DNA of 64,000 bases from Gadus chalcogrammus (GCF_026213295.1 NC_079424.1:19919488-19983487), one strand, 5' to 3'; positions 14,681-27,899 are shown, numbered from the stretch's first letter. Notes: generated by a model not told the origin, from the sequence alone. Translations and numbers: made by a program.

Positions 14681-15875
14681 CTCTCTTTCATTATGTCCTT
14701 ACTGCTCCTCATTATAAAAGGAACCGTACCTACATGACCCCCGCCTCCAGATGTTACACACGTGACGTTTGAGTTAGCCCAGATGAAACGGAGGCGGTTT
14801 AAACAGCAACTGGAAATTCCCGAATAAGCCTTTGCTGTTTAACCAATAAGCGTCACTGTGCTCCCCAGCGATTACCATGCCCTGCCATACAAATAGAGAC
14901 ATTTGTGTTTTAATGCGTGCAGCGTAAGCCTAGGTTGCAATGGACAATGTTTCAATTTTGCTAACTAGTTAGCCGCATAACCCGCCCCTGAAGGGATGGT
15001 TTGATTATATTAGTAGCGTATCTTTCTTGGGTTCGGTCGCTGCTGCTTGTTGGGGAATTGAGCTAAACGTGTGGCTGGCCACTGACCAGCAGGAGGCGGA
15101 AACCAATCAGTGTAATTGAAAGCAGCTCATCTCCGCGGCAGTAATATGTGGTCACGTTTCATTAATCATTTAGTGGTCCAATTCATAACTGCCTACCTCC
15201 ACTCTATGACTCCCTGTGTATTCCTCCCAATCGGGGTAGGGGGCACAAAATGCAGACGTTACAAATCTCCATATAATAATCTTTTTTTTTTTCATTGGGA
15301 TTTCTTTTTTACTTTTAACGATAACCCCCTACTTTTAACGATGTTTCCCATAAACAGGAGCTGTTAGAACTCTGATAATAACCCTTGTTACGGTGTGTCA
15401 GCCTTACTGCTAGCCTTACCCCCCAGAATGTCCCTTTGTCAGCCCTAATCGAGGAACAAAGGGTGTTAACAAATTACAAATGTCTAACCCAGTGCGTTTG
15501 TGTGATTATTCTACACTGGTCAGCAAGAGGTGAATGCTAATGCCAATTACTGCGGTATGGAGACTTCAGCAGTTCCAGCCTGTAGCCTCACACACATGCA
15601 CACACGCACGCACACACATACACACACGCACACACACACAGACACTGACACACACTCACACTCACATACCCCCAAAACACTTTGTGATGGCCAATGCAGA
15701 CACAGATTGAAGCCATGAATGAAACAAGGTTATTTCTAATCTCCAATCCCTCTCTCCTCTGTGTGCTTGTGTGGGTTCCTTTATACATCTTTACGCGTGT
15801 GCGTTTATTGGGGCGTCTGTGCGTGCGTGTGTGCCCGTGTGTGTGCCCGTGTGTGCCCGTGTGTGCCTGTGTGTG

Positions 15876-15932
<57 letters not shown>

Positions 15933-15943
15933 ACGTGACGCAG
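14498..15943 (+). other. chl1: last chl1 intron
   Basis: The intron carries (CT)n at 14593-14677, a CA-rich stretch at 15590-15665, and TG-rich sequence from 15790 leading to (TG)n at 15869-15930. The acceptor is GTGACGCAG, only 13 bases after the end of the TG tract, so there is no conventional pyrimidine tract. I see no RSLE-type microexon. Confidence 0.7.
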
Positions 15944-16148
15944 TGACAACGACGAGAAGCCACTGAAGGGCAGCCAGCGCTCGCTGAGCGGCCAGATGGC
16001 GGGCGGGGAGAGCGGCGACAGCCTGGTGGACTACGGCGACCAAGAGGTCCAGTTCAACGAGGACGGCTCCTTCATCGGCGAGTACGCCGGACACAAGGAC
16101 AAGAGGGTATCCACAGAGATCAAAGGGCCTGCCCAGGCCCCGGCGTGA
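15944..16148 (+). CDS. chl1: chl1 terminal coding exon with ankyrin-binding box and stop
   Basis: This exon encodes [54 protein letters not shown] and [14 protein letters not shown], then TGA at 16146-16148. '[15 protein letters not shown]' is the CHL1 signature, and '[12 protein letters not shown]' is the conserved L1-family ankyrin-binding box linking the receptor to the spectrin cytoskeleton. The box reads FIGEY here; most L1-family members have FIGQY and mammalian CHL1 has FIGAY. Phosphorylation of the Tyr is known to block ankyrin binding in the family. The C-terminus lacks the SLV/FPLRA-type ends of relatives and shows no obvious PDZ ligand. Which teleost chl1 paralogue (a or b) this is cannot be decided from these exons. 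Confidence 0.95.
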
Positions 16149-16831
16149 GGAAGCCATGACACAATTGGAGGAGGGATGAAAGGGAGGGAGTGGAGGGAGG
16201 GGAGGGAGGTAGGGAGGGATGGAGGGAGGGAGGGAGGAGATACAACACCAGACTTCAAGGCACCACCACCCTCCTCCTCCTCCTCCTCCTCCTCCTCCTC
16301 CTCGAACCTCTTCGACAGGATGAGGAAATCGTGAGGGGGGTGGAAGGAAGACATTATCTGTGCACAAAACGGTCTGAAATGTGATCTGGAATGTGTAACT
16401 GCCGACTGCACTGCCGTCCTGGCTTTATGAGGCCACGTCATGAGCGCCCAATCACCCACCCACCACTGCCGCCTGATCCATTTATAAGAGAATGGCCCTT
16501 ACTAAATACTGTATATATATATTCTGTATACTTTACATTGTAGTGTATGTGTGGAGTGCTTTGTTTTCGGTTATTATTATGACCATACAGTTATTGTTTT
16601 TTGGTTTCCTTTCTGTTTTTTTTTTTTTTTTTGTAAATGTAATTCTATGGTCAAGTTTGTACGTATGTTAGGAGAATGACAATGAAAATGAAGAAAAAAA
16701 TAAGGTAAACGCTTTTGTCTCTCTGTCGCGTGTACCGTAGCACACAAACAATACAGGGTTGGGATATCAAGCCAATAATAGTTTTCAATTGAAGCAGATC
16801 CTATTTGCATTTTATATATTGAAATCCGTCG

Positions 16832-16837
16832 ATTAAA
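16832..16837 (+). terminator. candidate proximal poly(A) signal ATTAAA
   Basis: ATTAAA lies 684 bases after the stop and is followed within 30 bases by TG-rich sequence (ATGTAATATGTGTACAG), a reasonable downstream element. Confidence 0.35.
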
Positions 16838-17371
16838 TATGATGTAATATGTGTACAGAGGTTAATTATTAACTTATTTTCTTTCTTTCTGCTTTATGTT
16901 TTACTTGACATAACACCAAGGGCATTGGAACAAATCTACGAGTCATCAATTGGAAGAGAATATCATTTGTGGTGTTATCTTCTTGTCTCCTTGAGTATGT
17001 TATCAGAAATGATAAGGCGTATATCATGAATCCTCATCAGTACAATTGTAACAATTTTCATTTTTTATCTAGTTTTGTTTTATTATTGTGAGTGAAATTC
17101 TAATGAGCGGATTTGGAGCGGATCTTTTTAAAATCTATTCTATGGGATTGTAACTGTTTTAAAAACGATGGAGGACCACAACTGTTCATTACCACGTAAG
17201 TGTCTCTCAACAAAAGTTACTAAATAGTACCAAATCCTTCACCGCCTTAGGGCGCTGCGTATCACACTGCACTTACAAATATTTGTATGATTATAATTAT
17301 TCAATATTATCAAATTTGCACATACACTTGTTTCTGTTTTTGTGCACCCCAAAAACCTAGGTTACAGTATT

Positions 17372-17420
<49 letters not shown>

Positions 17421-18019
17421 AACGTAACCCAGAATCTCATTACAGTCTTTTTATTTTTGTATAGTTACTGTAATAGATAATGGACTCTTTGGTAGTCATA
17501 TTACTGTTCCTTTCTTCTTCTGGTGGCTTGTAAAATGATCTTTCACAACCTTGCTTGTTACAGTAAAGCTTCATCAATATTACACTATTTCAAAAAAAGC
17601 CTTACTTGTTCTTAATATCACGAACGGCTGTTGGGTTCAGCAGGAACAGAGCTAACAGAAGCTCCCGCTGAACTTCGACCTCTGTCAAAAAATACAGCTT
17701 GTTTTGCATGTTAATAATGTTGATTTGGTGTTTTTTTTATGTCATTAAAATTGCTTTACTTTTGTAACTCTGCGATACTGATATGACTATGTCTATGTAT
17801 CGCCAATATAGGTTTGAATGAAGGTATCAGACTCGACTAAATTATAAAACTGGGACACGTGTCTGTTTTTCACACACGTGAGTGCACATTTACATAAAAA
17901 TGAGCCCAAAGTGACCCTTCGCCTCATCTTATCTGTCTTGTTGCTTCAGACAGAGGGATCTTGATATTGAACTTTAACGGTTAGCAACAGAAGAAGCTCT
18001 TCAAGTCATCATTCATTAA

Positions 18020-18025
18020 AATAAA
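18020..18025 (+). terminator. candidate distal poly(A) signal AATAAA
   Basis: This is the first canonical AATAAA after the chl1 stop. A small hairpin at 18075-18101 follows 50 bases later. Another AATAAA is at 18230-18235. Confidence 0.35.
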
Positions 18026-18074
18026 CCTAGTTTGCCATGATTTATTTTGAAGGGTGCAAAGCCTTGTAACACTC

Positions 18075-18101
18075 CTTTGCGTGAACCACATTCACGCAAA
18101 G
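18075..18101. other. perfect 11-bp hairpin
   Basis: CTTTGCGTGAA and TTCACGCAAAG are exact reverse complements around a CCACA loop. It lies just downstream of a candidate poly(A) signal. Confidence 0.85.
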
Positions 18102-18300
18102 ATCTTAAAATTGCGGACACACAGAAATATTAGGACTACTCAAATATTGCAGTCTTTCTTGCCGAACTACAAAAGTTTTAGACAAAAAGTAAGACTGGAA
18201 TAATGGTTAGGTAAAATTATGACAATTCAAATAAAGTGAGGGATGAAATGAGAATAATGAAATAATTATATGTAAGAAGGAAATCCAGCAATTTTAGTCT

Positions 18301-21300
18301 TGACATTGCTTCTGAATGTGTGAAGCGCAATCTAACGGAGCACTGAAACCAGCAGGGATCATATCAACCACTACCACCATCTATTTTGTCCTAATGAACT
18401 GAAACGGATGCAAAATATGTTTCTTCCTCTGCCTGTTTCTAATGTAGCCACCTGATGCTCATTTGAACATGCTAATTCAAACATGACAATTTGAATCCAC
18501 ATCACGCATTAAGGAACCTGGTGCCCAACAAAAATGAGCACTGAATTTTATATATAAATATATGTATGCATAATTTTTTTTAAACTACAGAAAGACAGAA
18601 ATTTTAACTAAATACGAGTCAGGATGCAATTAAAGCTTAAGGCCTGGTGAACCGCTTTGCCTTCGTAGAAACACTGAAACACATGGATTAGTAAACATAT
18701 GGATTAGCAAAACAAATAGCTCTGAATATTAAATACAAGCTGCTGTGGTGGCTAACATTGTGAGGTATTGGCTTTTTGTCATTATTACACTATACATTCA
18801 GGGGGAGCCAGCATTCCTTGAATGAAAACTAAAACATGTTGTAGACCTAACCACCAAAGGTATACTGCATAGCCTGTGATATTTCATAATCCACCATAAA
18901 CCACAAAATTTTACTTCATTTTGAATGTCTCCCCAGGGTTAATACTGGGATATTCTCTCTCTTCAAACGGGGAACTAATTCATAACCAATTGTTCATGGT
19001 AGCAAGATTAAAGCTGAGAAAGGCTTAATTGTATAAATTATATATTGAACCCTTTATACCGAGGTGAGGAAAAAACATGGCCTAAGGCTGTGAGTCAGGT
19101 CTCCTACCGAGTGTGTGTTTAAAAATCCCAGTGGTTAGTTTACGTTTACCCTTGTAATGCATCAAGCTGACCTTAAACAGCATTACATAATCCTTATCCT
19201 GCATTTTCAAAAAGCAGTGGGCAAAGTGATGCATTGTACCCCCAGTACATCTAATGAAGTCCCAGCAGGGAGTGGAGCAAAGTGCATCTGTGGAGCATTT
19301 TTTATATATTATCGGTATAAAGGAAGGGGAGGGAGCAGGTCAGTGGCCCTGAGCAGAACGTGGACTCTCACGCATGTTTTCAGTTCTCTTTATAAAACAA
19401 AGCACTCGACCAGTTTTTCATCTACATCACAGAGAGGATCATACATAATACAGCACTCTAATCGATAGCCACGCACTGGCCAGAAGCTCTGGCTTCCTGG
19501 CATTATTGGAGGAAAATAACAGTCGAGAACAACTTCTCTTTTAAATTAATGCTTCCCCCCCATAGTATAACATCTCCAAGGGAACATTTATTTTAATAAT
19601 CAATGTCTAATAGGCACTATTCCCTTTATAACACTAGATCTTAATGATAATCTCTTCCTGAACAACCTCTTAACACACACATTGGCGTCATTAGGCCTGT
19701 CCATTGTTCGCCTTGACTTCCCCTTACATTACAGGCCTAGCACACACGTTGCCATCACAATATCACTGACAAGCGGCATTTTAAAGCCGCTTATTGCACA
19801 TTTGCACCAAGAAGAAGATAAAAATCTGAATAGAAAATAAACTGGATATTCGAGGAAATGGGAATCCTTTGAGTAGTGAAACACCCTTTCTCTCTCTGCT
19901 GTATCTCTGTGGCAGTTGGCGTCACAGGAGTGCTTCTCGCGCTAAAAGAGTGATTCATTTGAAGAGCGCTGCAACCATTTTTTTCTTCTTCCCGGAGCCT
20001 GCGACTATTTCAAAGCTTACAGGCTTCTGGGACATCTGAGGGAGGACTGATCTCAACGTAGCGCACTTGCGCTGCAAATGAATTGGTCCCTAGGTCTCCA
20101 GAGCTGTCACCAGCTCACTGTGTATGAGAGCTTCATTCATCAACACATTTTCCCTGCAAGTAGCAACTTCTTGGAAAGGGGGAAGGGGCGTTAACTTAAG
20201 TAGAGGAATGGGCAAAGATATATTTTTATTTCTATTCAGCCTTGGTATTCTATTTAGCATTTATCTTCTGAGATTATTTTGTTGTGCTTTGTCTAGACAG
20301 GTACATTAGTTATGAGTAAGAAAATAATAAGAATGGTTTATGTGAGTGCCGCTATGTTTGTCGAGTGAGCCGGCAAATAGTTTGTCTGGCCTCTCAGGAA
20401 TTTAATTTCTTCTGAAATTAGCCAGGGAAACTTTTAATGGATGTCAATGCGCTCTATGAAAAACTAATTTATTTGCACCATTCGCTTGAGTTACATCCTG
20501 TTAGCTTTACCTTTTATTACCTTCCGATTACCCAGCTGGAGCTACTGAACTATGACAGTATGTACCCGTATGTCATTGCGTGACATTGTCCTAATGTAAA
20601 CGTGCGCCGTGAAGAAAAATAAATATTCGTCCTCGGGCAAGGATAGAGGAAGCCGTTTAGTATTGCATACAGAAGCAATACAGAACCGTAATGCAAAAGT
20701 GTTTATCCCTTTAAGGGCTTCTAATGTCCTCTATAACCCATTCCCAGTCTCTCCTTCCTCAGCATGTAAACCGGCGCTATGATTGTACTTGAGAGTCGAT
20801 CGTCAAGTGACTCCCCACCACCCCTTCGACCGACAACAACTTTTCTTTCACCCGGATAACGATGATGACACCGCAATGTCAACTGTGTGGGCCCCCTCAC
20901 CCGGGAAGAGGGGCCCGCTGAGTGCTCTCCAGCAGCGCTCTGATCTCTCTCAGGGTGGTCATTATCTGTTGGGGAACACCCAGCATCTTACGTTGCACAC
21001 ACAGCCGGGGTGCTTGGGGGAGGGGGGGGTATGTGTTAGTGCTTTTTTGTGTAGGGTGTGTGCTCATGTCTGTGAAAGCGTGTCTGTGTGAATGTGTGTG
21101 TTGGGTTTGTGTGAGAATGTTTGTGACAGTGTGTTTGTGTGATGTGTGTGTGCGGGCAAAAATATGTGTTGGGTTTGTGTGTGTTTGTTAAAGTGAGTTT
21201 TTGGTGTATGAATGTGTGCATTTATGTAAGTGTGCTTGTGTGTGTTTATGTACTGGGTTTTTCTGCATGTGCTTGTGAAAGTGGGTTTGTGTCAGTGTGG
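18301..21300. other. intergenic sequence, nothing recognised
   Basis: This is AT-rich unique-looking sequence without convincing exons or known repeats. The segment at about 19840-20110 is less AT-rich and low in simple repeats, so it could hold regulatory DNA, but I see no defined element. TG-rich degenerate sequence begins near 21040. Confidence 0.5.
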
Positions 21301-21331
21301 ATTGGGGGATTATGTCTGTGTGATTTTGAAT

Positions 21332-21407
21332 ACAAAATTGTTTGTACTAACACACACAATCCCTTATCTAGGAGAGGGATTGTGTGTGTTTATACAAACA
21401 ATTTTGT
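21332..21407. other. 33-bp stem near-perfect hairpin
   Basis: The arms 21332-21364 and 21375-21407 are reverse complements with about two mismatches, separated by a 10-base loop TATCTAGGAG. The outer arm starts ACAAAATTGTTTGTA and the inner end is ACAATCCCT. The size (76 nt) resembles a microRNA precursor or a tiny foldback element. It sits in TG-rich repeat DNA, which may have helped form the inverted duplication. Confidence 0.85.
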
Positions 21408-21517
21408 GTGGGGAGGAGGGATAGGGCTGTATTTGTGTGTAAATGTATGAATGGGATGCTGTGTGTGTGTGTTTTGTGCATGTGTGTCTGTTTGTGTGTG
21501 TCTGTGTGTGTGTGTGG

Positions 21518-21625
<108 letters not shown>

Positions 21626-21908
21626 ATGCGGTCATTCATGTGCTCGTATTTCTGTAAGTGTATTTGTCCGTGTGCGTTTGTGTGTATGGGCTAGGGAGGT
21701 TGTGTGGAGGTGTGTTTGGGGCTGATTCAACGCCCGTGTGTGTTGTGGCCAAGCCGTGTTCACCACACAGTGTTGGCTGACAGATCTGAAAGAGACACAG
21801 ATGTTGAGCCAGGGTTTAGCGACCAGTGATTTGGGAGGGTCCGCCATGGAAGAACATACGCTGGAGTAAAGGTAGACTGCATGTGTGTGTGTGTGGGTGT
21901 ATTAATTT

Positions 21909-22370
<462 letters not shown>

Positions 22371-23635
22371 TGAAAACATGCAACATTGTGTGTGTATGTG
22401 TGTGAGTGGGCATATGGGCATTTGGGCATCCATGGTCCAGTCGCAGCCTGGTCGTGGATGTGTCTGGAAGCCAGCCAGAGCTGTTGGGTCAGAATGTGAG
22501 GTGTCTGCCCCAGGAGGTCAGAGCCATGTGGCTTTCTGTTTGACCTCCCCTCTCCACTCATCCCTGGCCATGTGCTCCTGCTTCAGCCAGGACAGCAAGC
22601 GCCAACGCTCCCCTATTCCCCCCCACATCCTCACCACCCCCCCCCCAGCACCATCACACTTACCCAAGGCCCTGTCGTGATCACTTTTTTTGTCTGTTGC
22701 TTACTGAGTAATCACGATTTATTTTTTCTTAAGCTAATGAACAAGTGCCTATTACACCTAATGGTGACCCATGCCTGAACGAAACATTAACACTTATTTG
22801 CTCTAATTACTAGATTAGCAGATAATTATGAAAAAGGTCAGAAGTTTGTGAATTAGTTTTAAATTGCATCAAGGCGCTTCGACTTCTCATCTGTTTGAAC
22901 TATATATCTGAAATGCTAGAGGCTAATCGAACAGCTGCCCCAAGGTGTGGTTCAATAAAGATGTGATCTTAGAATCCATTTTGTATTTATTGAAGCATTG
23001 TTGAGGGAAGTGAACAATATTTCTTAATTAGTCAAAGTGCACCTCACATTAATATATCCCCTAAGCCTCTGCCACCTGTTTTCACATACATTAGTAACTT
23101 GGTTGTGTTATATGTCTGTTGTGCTTTGTCTTAAAGTTAACGTGGACAATAGTATATGTCGGTGTTGAATGTGTTTGTAAGCATTAGTGCGCTAGGATCA
23201 CCGCATTGTTTTCCTCATGCCACTGCAACCATTGATTACTGAGCTCATCTCTACTCAAGATTCCTGTGCATAATATTTTTATTTTTCCCGGATTCAAAGC
23301 ATTGCAGGAGGACCAAGGCTCCTACAACAAAGATGCAACAAACCTAAAATTGTATACATCGTTGCACTTTTTTCGAGACTGAATATCTTCTTCTGAGAGA
23401 CAAATGCAGAATCCTCTCATATGAATCAGTGTGCATACTGTAGTGCAGCATCATCAACTTCAGCATAATATACAACGTGCAGCCCGAGCCCTGTTCCACA
23501 CCAGGAGGGGAGAGGGCCCCTGTACCCACTTCAGATCATGACTAATGACTCGCTGGCCCGGCCCACCTACCCAACACTCCTGCCGGCCCCATTCCCCCTG
23601 GTTTGGCCCTTCCCTGATACGTCTGTGCATCAGAG

Positions 23636-23638
<3 letters not shown>

Positions 23639-23715
<77 letters not shown>
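23639..23715. repeat. (GT)n microsatellite
   Basis: This pure (GT)38 is followed by degenerate TG-rich sequence to about 23875. Confidence 0.98.
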
Positions 23716-23717
<2 letters not shown>

Positions 23718-24029
23718 CTGCAGGCCGCTTGGCGTGGATGTGTGTGCGTGCGTGCGGTGCGTGTGTGTATGCGCTGTCCTGCGCGGACTTTGTCTTGAAA
23801 CGTCTGTGTCGGCGCGCGTGTGTGTGTTTGTGAGCGTGTATGTGTGCGTTTGCGCGTGCTGTGTGTGTGTGTCAGCTGAAGGCTGCTTGGTTCATGCGCA
23901 CTGACCAACTTTTGAGACAGGCCTGCTATTATATAGTAGTAAGGTAATAAATTGTATTTATGTATGCAGCACTTGAAGTCGTTTTCTTATTTGATTCGAT
24001 TTTTGTGCAGGGATTCTTGCACTTTCTGG

Positions 24030-24105
24030 GCCGTATCTTCACGGTAGAATGCACCTATTGTAAGTCGCTTTAGACAAGTGTCAGCTAAATAAATGTCATG
24101 TTATA
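24030..24105 (+). repeat. end of a common teleost repeat
   Basis: 'GAATGCACCTATTGTAAGTC' followed by GCTTTAGACAAGTGTCAGCTAAATAAATG matches the end of an abundant fish repeat, usually 'TTGTAAGTCGCTTTGGATAA' then 'AAGCGTCTGCTAAATG'. A second copy of the same end is at about 31580-31650. Confidence 0.55.
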
Positions 24106-24206
24106 TCTCTCTCTCTACCCCCTCTCTCTCACTCCCTCTCTTAACTACCCCTTCCCCGTCTCTATTACACTCTATCTCTTTCTCTATCACAATCTCTTCC
24201 TCCCTT

Positions 24207-24242
24207 CTCTTCTATCTCCCACACTGTGGGGAGATAGAAGAG
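24207..24242. other. 17-bp inverted repeat in CT-rich DNA
   Basis: CTCTTCTATCTCCCACA is followed after one base by its reverse complement with one extra G, so a cruciform or hairpin is possible. Confidence 0.8.
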
Positions 24243-25514
24243 CCCCCTCTCTCTCCGTCCCTCTGTCTCTCTCTCTCCAGTCTATTTTAACCTCTCAGAC
24301 GGAGAGCTATATATTATCTGCAGCATTGTGGTCTGTCGAGTTTGGCCCCTGAGCCACCTGGGGTCCCTGCTGGCCGGGCCCCTGGAGGCTGTTGAGGGGA
24401 GCGGAGCGGAGTAGAAGAGGGCAGTAGGACAGAAGAGGACCATTAATGGGTTTCCCAGACCATCCATTCTATTTATTGTTTACATGAGCAGCTTGTTGCG
24501 GAGAGGCAAAACTCTCCCAAGTCCTCCAGCTACTGGTTCTGCCATGGCAACCAGTGGCGCTCTATAGGCGTTTTATATACAGTACAATCTATAATGTTTA
24601 TGTATTCAAATTAAGTAGCAAATATACAGTGCTTACCTCTGCTATCATAGAACTCATAGTATGCATATCATATATCTTTGTATATTGGTAGTTCTTTTTA
24701 GCTTTTAATTGAATTATCATGTGTAGGATTAATAAAGTACATCTTATTTTTTTCTAGTTTTGACCATAGCATCATAGCATTGGTGTGGTATTTTTCCATG
24801 TATTCCATGTATAATGATGTTGCCAGGAGGGTATAGCTCCACATCATCCATCCATAGGCAGACAGAAGGGGAAGATAGTAGTTGGAGATCCATCCAAAGG
24901 AGAAGTATTGATTTTTTCCTATAATCACTCTGTGTTAGGGTTGATATCTGGAACATGAAGCATATTGGCAATGTGGTCATAATGGTCAGCAACGTCAGCA
25001 AGAAATATTACATGTTTCAGTAATCTTATTATCTTATTATCCAAACATTCCTTCGAGTTCAGCATTCATTGGTATGCTAGTCTATAGCATTGGCTGTTTG
25101 AACTATCTGAAACATGATGAAAATGAATGAAATTAAGATGGACTTTTCTTTATCTCGTTAGTTCAATCCCTCACTTGCATTATGTAGCAATCTACATTTC
25201 AGGTTTACTTGCTACACTTTCATCAAAATTCTATTATCTCACCTTTGTCTAAAATATACTCGATATCTGTGAGTTTTTCACAATGTCCGAGTGGGTGAGG
25301 CACACCATTACGACCATAAAAATTCACATTCAGAACCTGATCAGTCTTATCCTAGATGACCATCATGTCCCAGATGCAGGTACGGGCTACACTATCTTGC
25401 TCAGGGATGCCTGTGCCTGTCAAACTATAAGGCCCCTTTATATTGTAGGTTTCCTGCGTTCCATCAAACTACAACACCAAGATGTGATATTTTTTTGTTT
25501 ATACTGTTTATTAA

Positions 25515-25670
25515 TTTAGTAGATAGTTTCATCCAAAGTGACTAGAACAGGAATTTTAAAACCAGCCATTGAAGAGCAGGAAGGGCAGGCTGTGAACATT
25601 GGAGTTTGAACCAGGAACCCTTGGGCTGTGTGGAAAACGCCCTTCCCACTAGATAACCCTGCCCTTAATA
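25515..25670 (+). repeat. old SINE-like or related repeat
   Basis: It begins with a TTCATCCAAAGTGACT box, a diverged 'TTATCCAAAGCGACTT'. It ends with GAGTTTGAACCAGGAACCC and CACTAGATAACCCTGCC, the usual order in this fish repeat group. Confidence 0.5.
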
Positions 25671-26640
25671 GCCCAGGTCCTTGTTCACTGAACCCGACAT
25701 CACCTGGGTGCCCTCAATTGGGCGAAATAAATGGTTGGTATGTTCTTGATGATTATGCCCTTGATCTTGTCAGCATATCACCTTGGCTTGGTCTCCATGG
25801 ATGAAACATCCCAGAGAGCCCTTTTAAATGTAATGAGCACTATGAAGTTCCCGAATTCCAGACTGGTGTTAAAGACACAGATTTTATATGTGTTTCAGAT
25901 GTATGCTGTACGATGAAAAGCCTCAGCATAGAAATCACATTTCACTTCAGATTTTGTTGACTTTTTAATGAAAAAGTAATTGGGTTCTGATAAATACCTG
26001 AACTGATAGATACCCCACCGCACATTAGGCTCACTCCTGCGGCTGCTCTGTGAGCATTTCGCTCGGCGCCAGCTTCTGTTCAGAAGCTAAACTAATCATA
26101 CACTTACAACAATTCAAAACTCATTTAATGTGTATTGTGAGAAGCAGCAGCAAAAAGCGTTGCATTCATTTACCAAATGAATACGTAATCTGCTGAGGAC
26201 CGGCGGCGCTAGGCACAGGCTTAACTTCTCTCTATACGAAGAACTCCAGAAATGCTAGTTCTGCGACGAACCGGAACCAGCCTATTAATCTGTTTCCTAT
26301 CTTATTTGCTTGCGTGAAGGGGGAGAGGGGGGGGTGCCAGTGGAGTCAAGATAAAAAAAATAAAGAGTGTTTTGTTATGGAAATCAAATAAAAAAGATGA
26401 AGCCCACCCCCTCCGCCTTTAGAAGCTCGGAGCCTCGTCTCATTGGCAAGGTAATGACGTGCGCCCTGGGCCGGGCAAGAGAACCAAGATAATGATGGCA
26501 GTCGTTTAACATATTTACTGCCGTACACTGGATTACCATCTGCACATTTTATGGTTGATTTAGAATCACTTGGTCTTTTTTTTCTCTGCCTATTTTTCCA
26601 CCCGTAGGATTTCGCAATCAAAAACGTTGCGGTGGCCATC

Positions 26641-26706
<66 letters not shown>

Positions 26707-26749
26707 TCTCTCCCTCTCTCTCTATCTCCCCCCTCTCTCTCTCTCCCTC

Positions 26750-26823
<74 letters not shown>

Positions 26824-26934
26824 TCTCTCTCTCTCTCTCTCCCTCTCTCTCCCTCTCTCTCTCTATCTCCCCCCCTCTCTCTCTTTCCCCCCTCTCTCCC
26901 TCTCCCTCTTTCTCTCTCTCTCTTTCCCCCCTCT

Positions 26935-26990
<56 letters not shown>

Positions 26991-27067
26991 CCTCACCCTC
27001 TCCCTCTCCCCCCTCTCTCCCTCTCTCTCCCTCTCTCTCTCTCTCCCCCCCTCTCTCTCTTTCCCCC

Positions 27068-27117
<50 letters not shown>

Positions 27118-27132
27118 CCTCGCCCTCTCCCC

Positions 27133-27201
<69 letters not shown>

Positions 27202-27220
27202 CCCCTCTTTCTCTTTCTCT
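26641..27220. repeat. 580-bp (CT)n-rich polypyrimidine tract
   Basis: Almost every base on the + strand is C or T for about 580 bases, mostly CTCTCT with CCCTCT, CCCCCC and rare A interruptions. Long mirror-symmetric homopyrimidine tracts can form triplex (H-DNA). Sub-blocks repeat with periods of roughly 140-200 bases, suggesting local duplications within the tract. Large open frames in it are artefacts. Confidence 0.98.
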
Positions 27221-27597
27221 GACTCTGCTGAGCCAGCAGAGTCCAGGGGTTATTGCCTCCAGGGAGATGGTGTTCCATTACACATACAACATAAAATATT
27301 GGTTTGTGTGTGCGCTTTTGCTTTTTTTCTAATCAAAATCTATGTTCAATGACAAATGTCCCGCCATTTAGTGCAGCTGTCATCGATGGCGAGACATCGA
27401 TGTTGTATTGTTTACTGTGACCTCTATTAAATATTGTGTTATTTATCCAAGGCATATACTGTGTATGTTTGAGATGCGGAAATGAGAAATGGTTCACTGA
27501 AAAGTCACTGACACCCTGGTATTTTTCTTTAACAAAATAAATCTCAATTATGCGGTCCGTGAGGATACACATTCATAGAGTCATGCTGCATTGTAAT

Positions 27598-27755
27598 GAC
27601 GTGATCATCATCACCGTCGCCATCCTCATCATCAGCCTCATAAACATCATTAACCATCAACATTATCATCATCATCATCGTCTTCATCATTATTATCATC
27701 ATTACGGCATCATTAACGGCCGCTTCATCCCCTTCATCATCATCATCATCAGTTG
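27598..27755. repeat. degenerate (ATC)n trinucleotide tract
   Basis: Repeated CATCAT/ATTATC trinucleotides with many substitutions. The block is followed near 27855-27890 by what looks like the end of another fish repeat (AGGAATCAAACCTTGCTCCC). Confidence 0.8.
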
Positions 27756-27899
27756 TTGAGAAACAATATTTATAGGCTTCCATGCCTTCATTGAAGAGAG
27801 AGACAGCAAAGTGGCTTGTCGAAGAGAAGGTCACGTACGAGCATAGGAATGTAGCATGGGAACACACGTAGGAATCAAACCTTGCTCCCTACATGTCAT

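Larger units (their letters stand above)
16149..18300 (+). other. chl1: chl1 3' untranslated region (end uncertain)
   Basis: Non-coding sequence follows the stop codon. It begins with a GGGA-rich stretch (16170-16240) and (CTC)n at 16271-16303, then becomes AU-rich with a T14 run near 16619 and (TA)n at 17379-17417. Candidate poly(A) signals are ATTAAA at 16832-16837 and AATAAA at 18020-18025 and 18230-18235. Mammalian CHL1 has a long 3'UTR, so use of a signal near 18 kb is plausible, but the true end cannot be read from sequence. Confidence 0.5.
22371..26640. other. intergenic sequence with scattered repeats
   Basis: No gene is recognised. The stretch includes (TG)n at 23639-23715, a repeat tail at about 24035-24105, CT-rich low complexity at 24105-24285 containing a hairpin at 24207-24242, and a repeat tail at about 25515-25670. 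Open frames here are short and lack known domains. Confidence 0.5.

Noticed and set aside
15588..16367. 259-codon minus-strand frame opposite the last chl1 exon
   Set aside because: It is antisense to the true exon, includes CA and CTC repeats, and has no recognisable domain.
26570..27352. 260-codon frame rich in Ser and Leu, and its antisense Arg/Glu frame
   Set aside because: Produced by the (CT)n tract; stops are absent because CTCTCT codes for Ser-Leu or Arg-Glu in all frames.
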